Positions 36,328-45,659 of a DNA stretch of 64,000 nucleotides are shown here, one piece after another. The DNA is taken from NCBI RefSeq assembly GCF_001421515.1, contig NZ_LMKM01000007.1:272952-336951 (forward strand). Direction: 5' to 3'. A model generated the notes under the pieces. It saw only the letters and a program-made list of their open reading frames with translations, made no database searches and was not told the origin of the DNA. The position numbers and the translations under genes were made by a program. The first letter of the stretch is position 1; each line of letters opens with the position of its first letter. Source of the DNA: Pedobacter sp. Leaf216. Its GTDB lineage: Bacteria; Bacteroidota; Bacteroidia; Sphingobacteriales; Sphingobacteriaceae.

Positions 36328-37206
36328 ATGGAAGCAACGAAAAAGAATTTATTAATCCTTCACCTTACCGTTTTTGTTTGGGGCTTTACCGGCGTATTGG
36401 GCAAAGTTATTTCCATTGATGCTGTACCCATGGTATGGTATCGTGTATTGATTGCAACCACTACCCTTTTTGCATGGTTTTTAATTACCAAGAAAAACAT
36501 CAAGATTACCAAAAAACAATTTTTCCAGTTCTTCTTAACTGGCGGAATTGTAGCCATCCACTGGATATTTTTCTTCCATGCCATTAAAGTTTCTACCGTT
36601 TCTGTTACTTTGGTATGCCTTTCTTCATTCACATTGTTTACTGCGATATTAGAACCGCTGATTAAAAAACAACCTATCCAAATGGGCGATATCTTAATCG
36701 GTTTGTTGATTATTTTAGGCATTTATATGATTTTTAAATTTGAAGGTCAATATACTTTAGGGATCATTTTCGGTTTGCTGGCCGCAGTAGCTTCAAGTTT
36801 ATTTTCGACCATAAATTCTACATTGGTACAAAAAAGCGAACCTGCTATTATTGGATTTTACGAGCTGGTTGGTGCGCTTTTCTGGATTACTTTATACCGT
36901 TTATACGACGGTACTTTACTGCATACGCACTTTAATCTGAGCACAAAAAATTGGTTCTATCTTATCCTTCTTGGTACGCTCTGCACATCAGTTGCCTACG
37001 TTGCTGGTGTTGCTGTAATGCGTACATTATCGGCCTTTAGAGTTGCGCTTATTACCAACCTTGAACCAGTTTATGGAATTATACTGGCCTTTATTTTCTT
37101 TCAAAACAAGGAGCAAATGACGGGTGGTTTTTATATCGGGGCAACTATCATTTTGGCTTCAATTTTCTTATATCCGATCTATAAAAAAAGAAAAAATCAA
37201 CTGTAA
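36328..37206 (+). CDS. EamA/DMT family transporter
   Basis: 292 residues, ten predicted helices in two five-helix EamA repeats. The first begins LHLTVFVWGFTGVLGKVISIDAVPMVWYR, the classic opening of the drug/metabolite transporter family. The second begins LGIIFGLLAAVASSLFSTINSTLVQKS and has the NLEPVYGIILAFIFFQNKEQMTGGFYIGATIILA ending. The likely job is export of a metabolite or amino acid; substrate unknown. Last gene of the tgt-lptF/G run; the gene-free AT-rich region follows. Confidence 0.92.
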   Translation: MEATKKNLLILHLTVFVWGFTGVLGKVISIDAVPMVWYRVLIATTTLFAWFLITKKNIKITKKQFFQFFLTGGIVAIHWIFFFHAIKVSTVSVTLVCLSSFTLFTAILEPLIKKQPIQMGDILIGLLIILGIYMIFKFEGQYTLGIIFGLLAAVASSLFSTINSTLVQKSEPAIIGFYELVGALFWITLYRLYDGTLLHTHFNLSTKNWFYLILLGTLCTSVAYVAGVAVMRTLSAFRVALITNLEPVYGIILAFIFFQNKEQMTGGFYIGATIILASIFLYPIYKKRKNQL

Positions 37207-39435
37207 ACAAATCCTTCCAAAACACTATAAATTTTTATAAGAGTCATTTAATCTTTCTTAAAATAATTCAGGAAAATTACTACTTGTAATGTAAGTGATA
37301 TAGACGGGATTCCTGTTTAACTAAAATCATTACTATAAATTTAGTATCAATTTTTCAATAATGATTTGCCAAAAGAACCTTGAAATTTCACTATTCTTCT
37401 TGATTAGAACCATCTAACATAGAGATTAAAAAGCATTTTATAAATAAGTTAAAAGCATTAACACAGGGCAAATAAAAGGCTTTAATATTTAATATAATCA
37501 GCAATCAAACAATTGCTAAAAAGCTAGTAATATTCCATACGCAATACACTATATTGATTACAGAATTTACTTCAATAGCAGAACTATTAAACTCACAAAA
37601 AGAGTATAAATATCAATTCACATTCTTAATTATTCATCTCAATTTGACACCAAATTCACTTAACCAACCAAGCATCATAAATTGGTTAAGTTATGAATCC
37701 TCTTTCAATCAACAACCGCATTTCGGGCAATAATTAATTTAACAAATCCTAACATTTTCCGTTTATAATTCCATTAACAAAGAAAAAATTAAGAAGAAAA
37801 CTATCATGAGACTAAATATAAAAACAATGAAGATTAAAAAGTATTGCAATATTTTAAGTGTGAATCTTTAGATAATTTATAAAGAAAATTAAGATGGAAA
37901 ACCTCCTTAAAACTCATCTTATAAAACTTTAAATCCAAGCCAAAATAAGCGCTAGAAAAAATAATCATCTTCAATAAATAGAGATACAAAGAAAGCTCCA
38001 AGGAAATGAAAAATATCGTAAAATTTTACCTAAAACAAACTTCATATTCATCTATTAATTTCGTTTGAAAACAAACAATTATAGTGTAAGAAAAAGGTTA
38101 TTAAACCACTAAAATAAATGACAAAAAACACTCTATAATTGATACCAGAATATGTGAATAATTTGGCTCTATAGAATATTAAAATGCGCAGAATTAAGCT
38201 CCAAACCAAATGAAACAAAAGCAAATTTCAAGTAAAAAATATCTAGAATAATCACTCTACTTTTTATCTGGATTTATAGTGTTATAAAGCATCCGATTTT
38301 CGTATTATAAAATATCATCAATAAAATAACAGCGCATCTTAATCCATCCTCAGAAATTTTTGCGATGAAAAAGCAACTAAAAATATTAAAGAAATTAGCT
38401 ATTCCCGACTCAATTCATCTTAAAATATTCAGGATATTGAGTGACGAAAACCTACATTTTAGCTTATTCTCATAGGCAAAACGCAAAAAGACTCCCAATT
38501 TTTGATTTTTGGTCAATTCACACTTTTTTAGTCGAAAACCCCTTTTAAATAACATTCAGAGCACTTTTTTATGTCAAAATAAAAATCTCTGTAAAACCTG
38601 AAGAATACATACTTATTCATGAATATCGTCAGGAAATGCAGTTATAAGTCTGAAAAAATACAAATAAGGGCGCCAACCATCTTAAAAAAACATACAAATT
38701 AGAGCTAAGAGTCTCAATTTAACTCAAGAAATTAAGCTTAAAAATCAACTTTTTGGCTGAAGACACATGCTATTTACAGCAAATAATCTTGTGCTTTCAA
38801 GGTTTAAAATTTATTAGAAAAAGAAAATTTTTGATATCTCAGCGCAAAATTTAATAAAATTGAGATCTAAATGATCACGTTATAATATAGACATTTTGTC
38901 ATAAAAATCTACTTTTAGGTATAGGTCAGGAATTTCTAGCGTAAGATTTTTATGAAAATTTGGTGTAGAAATACACACACAAAACTTGTTTCTGTAAAGC
39001 CAAAAACGCCTTAAATTCTAGTCTCCAAGAGAGTGGTTCTTCCCCTTAAAACTCCAATCAATTTTAGATTAGCTTAAGAAATTAATAATGATGAAAAGCG
39101 GACTATCCATTCAAATTTCTTCAAGTCTTTAAACCCTTAAGCAAGTTGTTAAAAACTATACAGATTTTTAAAAAGACAATAAATTATTCAGAGAAAATCG
39201 ATTAATAAGTGTAAATTAAATCAATAAAATTAGCAGCTTAAAAAAAATTAATTAAAGCCTCAATCCTCATAAAAATCAACAAAAAATAAGGTTAAAAACA
39301 ATAAATATTGATATTTAAGTAAATCATATTATTAACTAATAATCAATACATTAAATATTAATAGTTAAATTAAATATCTACCAAAACAAAGATCAGCAAA
39401 TTTTAAAAAACTAAATATTTTAGCAAAGAATTTAG
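37207..39435. other. 2.2-kb AT-rich region without recognisable genes
   Basis: No open frame of 60 codons or more on either strand, no tRNA-like or family repeat sequence. Hand counts give about 28% G+C in the row starting 37501, and 10-20% in the rows between 39181 and 39420, far below flanking genes. The plus strand is rich in A-runs in places (row 37921). Small hairpins occur, such as CTTAACCAA / TTGGTTAAG at 37659-37690. One DnaA-box-like 9-mer (TTATTCACA on the minus strand, 38153-38161) stands alone. Possible roles: a long non-coding RNA, a leader or regulatory region for the 39436 gene, a decayed element, or a structural region. None is proven. Confidence 0.8.
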
Positions 39436-42240
39436 ATGAATTTAAATAAATCAAACAAAAAATTAATTATCAAGTACTTAAGTGCATTTACATTAAGTTT
39501 CACATCACTATCAGTTTTCGGGCAAATTTTCAGCACTGCACAAAACCCACTTAGTGTAAAATGGAACTACATTTCATCAGGAGGCTTCAAAATCATCTAT
39601 CCTCAAGAATTAGAGAAAGAAGCCCAGAGAATGGCCAATACCCTACCCTTCATCTACCTTAAAATAGGGTTTGGACTAAGGCAGCAAAAAACCACTATTC
39701 CGCTCTTGTTACAGAACCGCGGCACCCAGGCAAACGGCTTTGTTCAGCTCGCACCTAAGAAGTCTGAATTCTATGCTACCCCACCTCAGTTTTTCGATAG
39801 TCAGGATTGGCTGAACAACCTCGCTGTACATGAACTTAGGCACATTGCCCAGTTTGACAAATTGACAGAAACGCAAGCGCACCCCTTCCCCGAGCTGGTA
39901 TACTTTGCTTATTTTGGCGCGGGCATCCCAACCTGGTTTTTTGAAGGGGATGCTGTGGTTAACGAAACTGCCCTTACCCATTCGGGCAGAGGCCGACAAC
40001 CAAACTGGATCATGCCTTACCGAACTTCCGTTTTAGAAGGAAAAAAATTTTCGTACAGTAAAGCTTATTTTGGTTCGAACAAGGATGTAACGCCAGGCTA
40101 TTACCAAACAGGATATTTGATGGTTTCAGATATGAAGGAAAAATATGGTCAGTTCATTTCAGACAGTTTACTTGGAGATATCCGAAAGAGGCCGTTAAGA
40201 CTTTACCCATTCTCCGGGAGCTTAAAAAAATTTACAGAACAAAATACCAGGCAATATTTTCTTTCTACCCAAAATAAGCTCGCAGAAAAATGGAAAATAC
40301 AGCAGGAAAAATCTATACCAGAAAACTATGAAAGTTTGAATAAACAACCTGCTTTAGCTACTGATTATTTTCTTCCGGTAAGGTTAAATAAAAACCAGAT
40401 TTTAGCATTGAAAGAAAGCAAGACTGATACACGTTATTTTGTTATCATTAATGAAGATAAATCGGAACAAAAATTATTCGGAATCGGCTATCAGGAACAA
40501 CCTTGGTTTAGCTTAAAAAATAACATTTTGGTTTGGGATGAAATCCGTTACGACCCAAGATATAAACAGCGCAGTTATAGCGTAATCTGTTCGTATAATT
40601 TGCAGCCAAAAAAATTCAAAAAATTAAGCAGTAAGAGTAGGCTCTTCTCTCCCAGCCTTTCTAATGATGGAACAAAAATCATAGCAGCAAAAGTAGAGCT
40701 GAACAATCAATTTAACCTGGTAGAAATAGATGCCAGCTCCGGAAAGATTTTAAAAACTTTTCCAAATCCAACAAATGAAATTTTGCAAACGCCATCCTTT
40801 GATCAATCGGGAAATAAAATCGCCTACATCAGCGTTACTGAAAAAGGAAAGAGTTTGTGGTTGATCGATGGTGATCAAAAATCGGAGTTGATTTCGAACA
40901 GCAGACAACAATTAAGCCGACCGGTTTTTATCGGAAACAAAATTGTTTTTAATGCGCATTTTAACGGCATTGATAACATTTATGAAATTGATCCTGATTC
41001 AAAAAAAATCAATGCACTTAGCGCAGCTAAATATGGTGCATTTAATCCTTCCGAAAGCATGGAGGGGAAAATCGTTTTCAACAATTATAAAATCAACGGT
41101 TATGAAATTGCGGAAGCAGCACTAAGCGAAAAACCGGTTGGTGAAAATAACTTTATAGATTTTTCTGAAGCAGCAGAAAAGCAGGAAAATGTTGGAAATG
41201 TTTTTAATCAGATTCCCGAGAGCACCTACCAGTCTAAACGCTACCATCAGGCATTAAACTTGTTTAGTTTTCATAGCATTATTCCTGTTATCGATAATGA
41301 ATATCTTTTCGGGCTGGAGCTTCAATCGAACAATCTGCTCAACACTATGGATTTTTACACAGGGGCAAAATACCACCGCGATTTAAAACGTTTTGAGTAC
41401 ACTGCAGATATCAGCTATAAGGCACTTTACCCTGTACTAAGCCTGTTATACCGCAACCGACCGAAAAGAACGTTCTACCGCGCTAAAAATGTGATACAGC
41501 AGGGCGATTGGAGAGAGAACTATGTTAAGCTTAATGCATCACTTCCACTTTCATTTAATGCAAGGAATGAGAATTATGCTTTTACCTTAAATGCAGCAAC
41601 CAGTTTTACACAAAGGTACCTGCCGGAAAACATGCCTGCCAATTTTATCCGCGAACTTAAATTTCCACTGGAATATAATTTTACTTTTAACCATAGCGTG
41701 CGAACCACCGAGCGAGACATTGCTCCGAAATGGGCACAAGTGTTAAGGGCAACCTACAACCACCAACCGTTTGATAAAAATTTAAAAGGAGAGATTTTAG
41801 CTCTCGAAAGTTTCTTTTACTTTCCGGGGATCGCCAAAAACCATTCGTTTCTAGCTAGCTTCAATTACCAAAAAGCCAGCGGTGTAAACCAGTACGCCAC
41901 CGAGATTGCAACTGTTTATGGATACAACAATATTTTGGCAAAAAATGTGCTGCAAAACAGTTTACTTTTTAACTACCGTTTTCCTTTTGCATTTCCTGAT
42001 TGGGAATTAGGTCCGCTTGCCTATGTAAGAAATTTTAGGGCGGGGTTATTTTGCCATTATGAAAACATCGGTAAAGGAACCACTTTTAACGATCCTAAAA
42101 CTTATGGTGTAGAATTGAATACAAGCGTAAACATTTTGAGGTATCAACCTGTTGTTGATTTAGGAGCACGGTTGGTTTTTGTTAATCAGATTTACAATCA
42201 AAATCCGATATTAGAGTTTTCATTTAATTATAGCTTTTAA
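39436..42240 (+). CDS. Predicted zinc peptidase / beta-propeller / outer-membrane barrel protein
   Basis: 934 residues. A signal peptide ends SLSVFGQ at about residue 30. Residues ~80-240 form a gluzincin-like peptidase domain: VHELRHIAQF carries HExxH, and GIPTWFFEGDAVVNET gives the downstream Glu in the WxxEG form. A TolB-like propeller follows (about 300-560; repeats such as PSLSNDGTKIIAAKVE and PSFDQSGNKIAYIS). From about residue 600 the sequence alternates strands typical of an outer-membrane barrel and ends LEFSFNYSF with a terminal Phe. The protein is probably embedded in the outer membrane with a surface or periplasmic protease part. The substrate is unknown. The start follows the AT-rich region. 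Confidence 0.8.
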   Translation: MNLNKSNKKLIIKYLSAFTLSFTSLSVFGQIFSTAQNPLSVKWNYISSGGFKIIYPQELEKEAQRMANTLPFIYLKIGFGLRQQKTTIPLLLQNRGTQANGFVQLAPKKSEFYATPPQFFDSQDWLNNLAVHELRHIAQFDKLTETQAHPFPELVYFAYFGAGIPTWFFEGDAVVNETALTHSGRGRQPNWIMPYRTSVLEGKKFSYSKAYFGSNKDVTPGYYQTGYLMVSDMKEKYGQFISDSLLGDIRKRPLRLYPFSGSLKKFTEQNTRQYFLSTQNKLAEKWKIQQEKSIPENYESLNKQPALATDYFLPVRLNKNQILALKESKTDTRYFVIINEDKSEQKLFGIGYQEQPWFSLKNNILVWDEIRYDPRYKQRSYSVICSYNLQPKKFKKLSSKSRLFSPSLSNDGTKIIAAKVELNNQFNLVEIDASSGKILKTFPNPTNEILQTPSFDQSGNKIAYISVTEKGKSLWLIDGDQKSELISNSRQQLSRPVFIGNKIVFNAHFNGIDNIYEIDPDSKKINALSAAKYGAFNPSESMEGKIVFNNYKINGYEIAEAALSEKPVGENNFIDFSEAAEKQENVGNVFNQIPESTYQSKRYHQALNLFSFHSIIPVIDNEYLFGLELQSNNLLNTMDFYTGAKYHRDLKRFEYTADISYKALYPVLSLLYRNRPKRTFYRAKNVIQQGDWRENYVKLNASLPLSFNARNENYAFTLNAATSFTQRYLPENMPANFIRELKFPLEYNFTFNHSVRTTERDIAPKWAQVLRATYNHQPFDKNLKGEILALESFFYFPGIAKNHSFLASFNYQKASGVNQYATEIATVYGYNNILAKNVLQNSLLFNYRFPFAFPDWELGPLAYVRNFRAGLFCHYENIGKGTTFNDPKTYGVELNTSVNILRYQPVVDLGARLVFVNQIYNQNPILEFSFNYSF

Positions 42241-42243
42241 ACC

Positions 42244-42522
42244 ATGAGTGCAAAAACAATTTCCATCATTATCCTAACTGTATTACTGACTATATTTTTG
42301 ATGGTAAATACCGAGCCTGTTGATTTCGATTTTTTAGTTGCCACCGTTCCGGTATCTAAACTTTTGGTTATCGGCATTTGTATCATCATCGGTTTCATTA
42401 TCGGCTTTGTTGTTGGAAGGCCGCGAAAAACATTAAGCAGTTACGATGATGAAATCGAAAAACACCAACCTGTTTCGAATAAGAAAGAATTGAGTGACGA
42501 GGACAGGGATTATATTAGCTAA
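42244..42522 (+). CDS. LapA/DUF1049-like small membrane protein
   Basis: 92 residues. Two membrane helices: ISIIILTVLLTIFLMVNT, then VSKLLVIGICIIIGFIIGFVVG, separated by a short PVDFDFLVATVP loop, as in the LapA (DUF1049) family. The polar tail (residues ~60-92) is cytosolic. In E. coli, LapA and LapB regulate LPS assembly; LapB is absent here, so the role is only suggested. It begins three bases after the stop of the 39436 gene and is probably cotranscribed. Confidence 0.8.
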   Translation: MSAKTISIIILTVLLTIFLMVNTEPVDFDFLVATVPVSKLLVIGICIIIGFIIGFVVGRPRKTLSSYDDEIEKHQPVSNKKELSDEDRDYIS

Positions 42523-42574
42523 TGGCGAAGATTAGATAGGATTTCAAAATTTGATTTGCTATAGCAAATCATTA

Positions 42575-42660
42575 TCCCGACTGGAACGCAGTGAAATGGA
42601 GAGACCTGGCTTGATAGATCTCTCGGCTTTATTGCACTTCGCTCGGGATGACGGGCACTC
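42575..42660. repeat. Palindromic intergenic repeat, family I
   Basis: Left half CCCGACTGGAACGCAGTGAA then ATGGAGAGACC; right half GATCTCTCGG then CACTTCGCTCGGGATGACGG. Same layout as the element at 18354. Confidence 0.75.
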
Positions 42661-42749
42661 AGGATTTTGATCTTTATAAACTTTCTCTCAATCACCTTGT
42701 TTTTTTTAGGAGACAGATTACTCAATTTAAATGAGAAGTGTTTTTCTTC

Positions 42750-43046
42750 CTAGCTCAGCGCAGTCATAATCTCGCCATACAATAGGCCGCTACCCCCGCC
42801 ATAATGTTGTATAATTTTTAGTTCCGGCCTTAATGAAAGTAGTTTATTTTTCAGTTCAGTTTCCGAACTGGGTTCAATTCCATTACCAAGTAAAACCAGG
42901 TCAACCTGCTGTTCTGCGCAAATGGAAATAGCTTCTTCATCTTTGCAAACACATAAACCCTTCCATTCGGGCCTTGCATTTAACAAACGGTTCATCACTG
43001 CAGTTATTTCGGTATCACGGCCAATATATAGTATGGTAGTTTGCAT
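42750..43046 (-). CDS. Receiver-fold protein lacking the phospho-acceptor Asp
   Basis: 98 residues. It looks like a short response-regulator receiver: TTILYIGRDTEITAVMNRLL (strand 1 with the loop and helix), then QVDLVLLGNGIEP in place of xDLVLLDxxLP, so Gly stands where the phosphorylated Asp is expected. RPELKIIQHYGGGSGLLYGEIM matches strand 4 and helix 4, but the typical Lys of strand 5 is not seen and the domain is short. It is probably a non-phosphorylated pseudo-receiver. No kinase is near. The ATG at 43046 is sensible. Confidence 0.6.
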   Translation of the reverse strand: MQTTILYIGRDTEITAVMNRLLNARPEWKGLCVCKDEEAISICAEQQVDLVLLGNGIEPSSETELKNKLLSLRPELKIIQHYGGGSGLLYGEIMTALS

Positions 43047-43082
43047 TTTTTTTAATTTAAGAAGTAATATTTATTAAAAAAT

Positions 43083-43180
43083 CGTCAGTTCAGCTGAAGC
43101 ACCAATTACATTGGCAGCAAGGTGGAGAAATGCCTGATCTCTACTTCAGGCTTTCTCCACAACAGCCGAAAAAGACGATT
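43083..43180. repeat. Palindromic intergenic repeat, family I variant
   Basis: Left half CGTCAGTTCAGCTGAAGCAC, GGTGGAGAAATGCCTGATC; right half CAGGCTTTCTCCACAACAG, CCGAAAAAGACGATTTTT. The arms pair imperfectly. Located between the pseudo-receiver and pirin genes. Confidence 0.7.
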
Positions 43181-43188
43181 TTTATAAT

Positions 43189-43911
43189 TTAATTCAATTC
43201 CATTGGAACATCCATTAATAAAACCTCTGCATCAGCAGTATTGGCTTTAAAACTGATGCTGTCTGTATCCCAAACCCCTAATCCATCTCTTTTACTCAGC
43301 ACCTGTCCATTAATGGTAACTTCGCCACTGATTACGAAAGCATAAACCCCGTTACCAGCTTTTTTGATTTTATATTCGGTTTCAAAACCTTCATCAAACT
43401 TACCTAGCGAAAACCAGGCATCTTGCTGAATCCAAACTCCTGCATCATCAGCATTTGGCGATAAAATCTGCTGAAAGTTATTGTGTCTCGCAGCAAGGTC
43501 TAAAGTTTGTTGGTCATATCGCGGGGTAACGTTTTTCTTGTTCGGAAACAACCAGATCTGCAATAAATTTAACTGCTCATCAGCATTTGCATTAAATTCG
43601 CTATGACTAACACCTGTACCGGCGCTCATAACCTGAATTTCTCCATTTTTAATTACTGCTGAATTACCCATACTATCTTTGTGTGCAATTGCACCTGCCA
43701 ATGGGATGGTAATAATTTCCATATTATCATGTGGATGAGAACCAAAACCCATTCCACCATCAATACTGTCGTCATTTAAAACCCTTAAAACTCCGAAGTG
43801 CATCCTTTCTGGATTGTAATAATTAGCAAAACTGAACGAGTGGTGTGCATTTAACCAGCCATGATTAGCATGACCGCGGGTGTTTTCTTTGTGCAAAATA
43901 AACTGTGACAT
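43189..43911 (-). CDS. Pirin family protein (bicupin)
   Basis: 240 residues from the ATG at 43911, which has AAAGGA about 8 bases upstream; an upstream ATG at 43953 adds 14 unlikely residues. The N-terminal cupin has FGSHPHDNMEIITI and GVSHSEFNA, giving the metal-binding His-x-His, His and Glu of pirin. The C-terminal cupin is more degenerate (VYAFVISGEVTINGQVL). Bacterial pirins such as YhhW are quercetin 2,3-dioxygenases in vitro; the physiological role is unclear. The gene is alone. Confidence 0.93.
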   Translation of the reverse strand: MSQFILHKENTRGHANHGWLNAHHSFSFANYYNPERMHFGVLRVLNDDSIDGGMGFGSHPHDNMEIITIPLAGAIAHKDSMGNSAVIKNGEIQVMSAGTGVSHSEFNANADEQLNLLQIWLFPNKKNVTPRYDQQTLDLAARHNNFQQILSPNADDAGVWIQQDAWFSLGKFDEGFETEYKIKKAGNGVYAFVISGEVTINGQVLSKRDGLGVWDTDSISFKANTADAEVLLMDVPMELN

Positions 43912-43953
43912 AAATTTCCTTTCTTGTTTATGATACAAATTTACAGCAAGCAA

Positions 43954-44288
43954 GTTTGCTGTGCATTGACCTAGGATAAGAAGTGAGTTTGGAATGGAAC
44001 GCGCCAGGTGTTAATCGTAACTAGCATTTATTAAAGTTGAATTGGTTCATTAAGTATATTAAAAATAAAGCCTTTTAAAGGAAAAAACTTTTAAATACCC
44101 TCCAAACACTATGAGGAAGCAAAACCTCTTCGCAAGGCATTGATTTATGCTTTTAACATCAACAATTTGGACAAAATGATATTTCCAACCTTAAACATAA
44201 CCAATCCTTAACATTTTTTCAGTTTTAAGTTTACATCAATTCTTTAAACTTGTTTCAATTTCACCAAATAATCAGCCTTAAAAAAACC
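43954..44288. other. Divergent spacer between pirin and lipoprotein genes
   Basis: 335 bp (or 377 from the pirin start), AT-rich, with no gene. No repeat family member seen. Confidence 0.5.
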
Positions 44289-45545
44289 ATGCAAAAAAAC
44301 ACAATCTGGATGCTTCTGGCCATATGCCTGATAAGCGTATCCTGCAAAAAGAATACATTGCCAGTAAATAGCGTTACTACAGCAAGTCAAAACAAAACCA
44401 GTCTGTTGGCCACAACGGCAGCAGCCAGCGCAGCTGCAAGTGTAAACGCTTATACCAATACATCAAGTTATATCAGTTCGGGCTTTTCATTTTTAAACCC
44501 AACACAGTTAGATAAAAACCGACAGGCCATTGGCGGTAGTGCTTACACGGAGGTATATGGCTTTAACATCCCTGAAGAAAACAGGGTAAGGGGCATTAGG
44601 TGGAATGAAGACGACGAAACAACATCAATTTGGCGCCCTCAGGGAATAGCGGGTTTCTCTAGAAATGGCGTGCGTTATTTATTGGTGAGCTGGTATGCTA
44701 AAGATGCAGCAGAAAGTAAAGGCTCCAGAATAACGCTTATTGACATCAGCCCAAGCTCGAGCACTTATTTAACTTACAGACATATTTTATTGGTACAGCC
44801 AACGCTGCCAACCGGCACTTTGGATTACACACAATATGGTACTTATGCACCATTAAATGTGCATGCTGGCGGACTGGCTTATTTTAATGGCAAAATTTAT
44901 TTAAGCAGTACAAGTTTGGGCTTAAGGGTTTTCGATTTGGATAAAATTATTGAGGTAACTTCAGGGACTGGCACTGATGATAAATGTGGTAAAGATGCTA
45001 GTGGTAACCTATACGCTTTCAACTACCGTTACATCCTTCCACAGGTAGGTTACTATAAAATTAATGATGCCAGTCCTATTTCAACAGTACAGGTGAATTA
45101 CGAAAACAATCAATTATGGACCGGTCAATATTATGCAGGAAGTGCAGATGCATCGATTGTACCTAAAATATTTGGCTTTCCGATCAGCACAGCCGGAGAA
45201 TTGCAGAATTCGGGTATACAAACCGTTGTTCCAAAAAATAGTTTATTTACTTCAGATCATGCACATGGGATCCAGGGGGTATTCAGAAAAGGAAACAGGA
45301 CATGGCTTTCGTGCACCGGATCACCTAGCGAATCGTACGGATCTACAGCCCGTTTAGCGAGGTATACTGATGGTGACACCAATACCGTTCGATACAGATG
45401 GCCTTATGGAGCTGAATCATTATATCTTGAAGCCCAATATGGATATTTATGGAGCTTAACCGAATTCGAACCGAATGCAGGAGCTCAAAACGGCAGTCAG
45501 GTTAACCGTTGCATATTCGCTGTAGATTTTTCAAAATACGAATAA
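44289..45545 (+). CDS. Secreted lipoprotein of unknown function, probable beta-propeller
   Basis: 418 residues from the ATG at 44289, which starts a clean lipoprotein signal (MLLAICLISVSC, Cys about 20, then KKN). The mature protein has Ala/Thr/Ser-rich residues ~25-60 followed by domains with many aromatic strands: GIAGFSRNGVRYLLVSWYA, GGLAYFNGKIYLSSTSLGLRVFDLDKI, HGIQGVFRKGNRTWLSC and LWSLTEFEPNAG. This resembles beta-propeller proteins found in Bacteroidetes and actinobacteria. No active site is seen. An earlier ATG at 44250 adds 13 residues and is unlikely. Confidence 0.75.
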   Translation: MQKNTIWMLLAICLISVSCKKNTLPVNSVTTASQNKTSLLATTAAASAAASVNAYTNTSSYISSGFSFLNPTQLDKNRQAIGGSAYTEVYGFNIPEENRVRGIRWNEDDETTSIWRPQGIAGFSRNGVRYLLVSWYAKDAAESKGSRITLIDISPSSSTYLTYRHILLVQPTLPTGTLDYTQYGTYAPLNVHAGGLAYFNGKIYLSSTSLGLRVFDLDKIIEVTSGTGTDDKCGKDASGNLYAFNYRYILPQVGYYKINDASPISTVQVNYENNQLWTGQYYAGSADASIVPKIFGFPISTAGELQNSGIQTVVPKNSLFTSDHAHGIQGVFRKGNRTWLSCTGSPSESYGSTARLARYTDGDTNTVRYRWPYGAESLYLEAQYGYLWSLTEFEPNAGAQNGSQVNRCIFAVDFSKYE

Positions 45546-45577
45546 TTATTCTTCTACCTCGTTGTAAAAATTCGTCA

Positions 45578-45655
45578 TTTCGACTGAAGCGCAGCGTAAT
45601 GGAGAAATCTTTATCACAGTACAAAGATTTCTCCAATACGTTCGAAACAATATTA
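45578..45655. repeat. Palindromic intergenic repeat, family I
   Basis: CGTCATTTCGACTGAAGCGC, GCGTAATGGAGAAATC on the left; AAGATTTCTCC, ATACGTTCGAAAC on the right. One of the best-preserved left halves of the family. It separates the lipoprotein and metZ genes. Confidence 0.8.
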
Positions 45656-45659
45656 TGCC

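Noticed and set aside
37207..39435. Chromosomal replication origin
   Set aside because: Only one DnaA-box-like 9-mer was found, and dnaA and its usual neighbours are absent. Extreme AT content alone is not enough.
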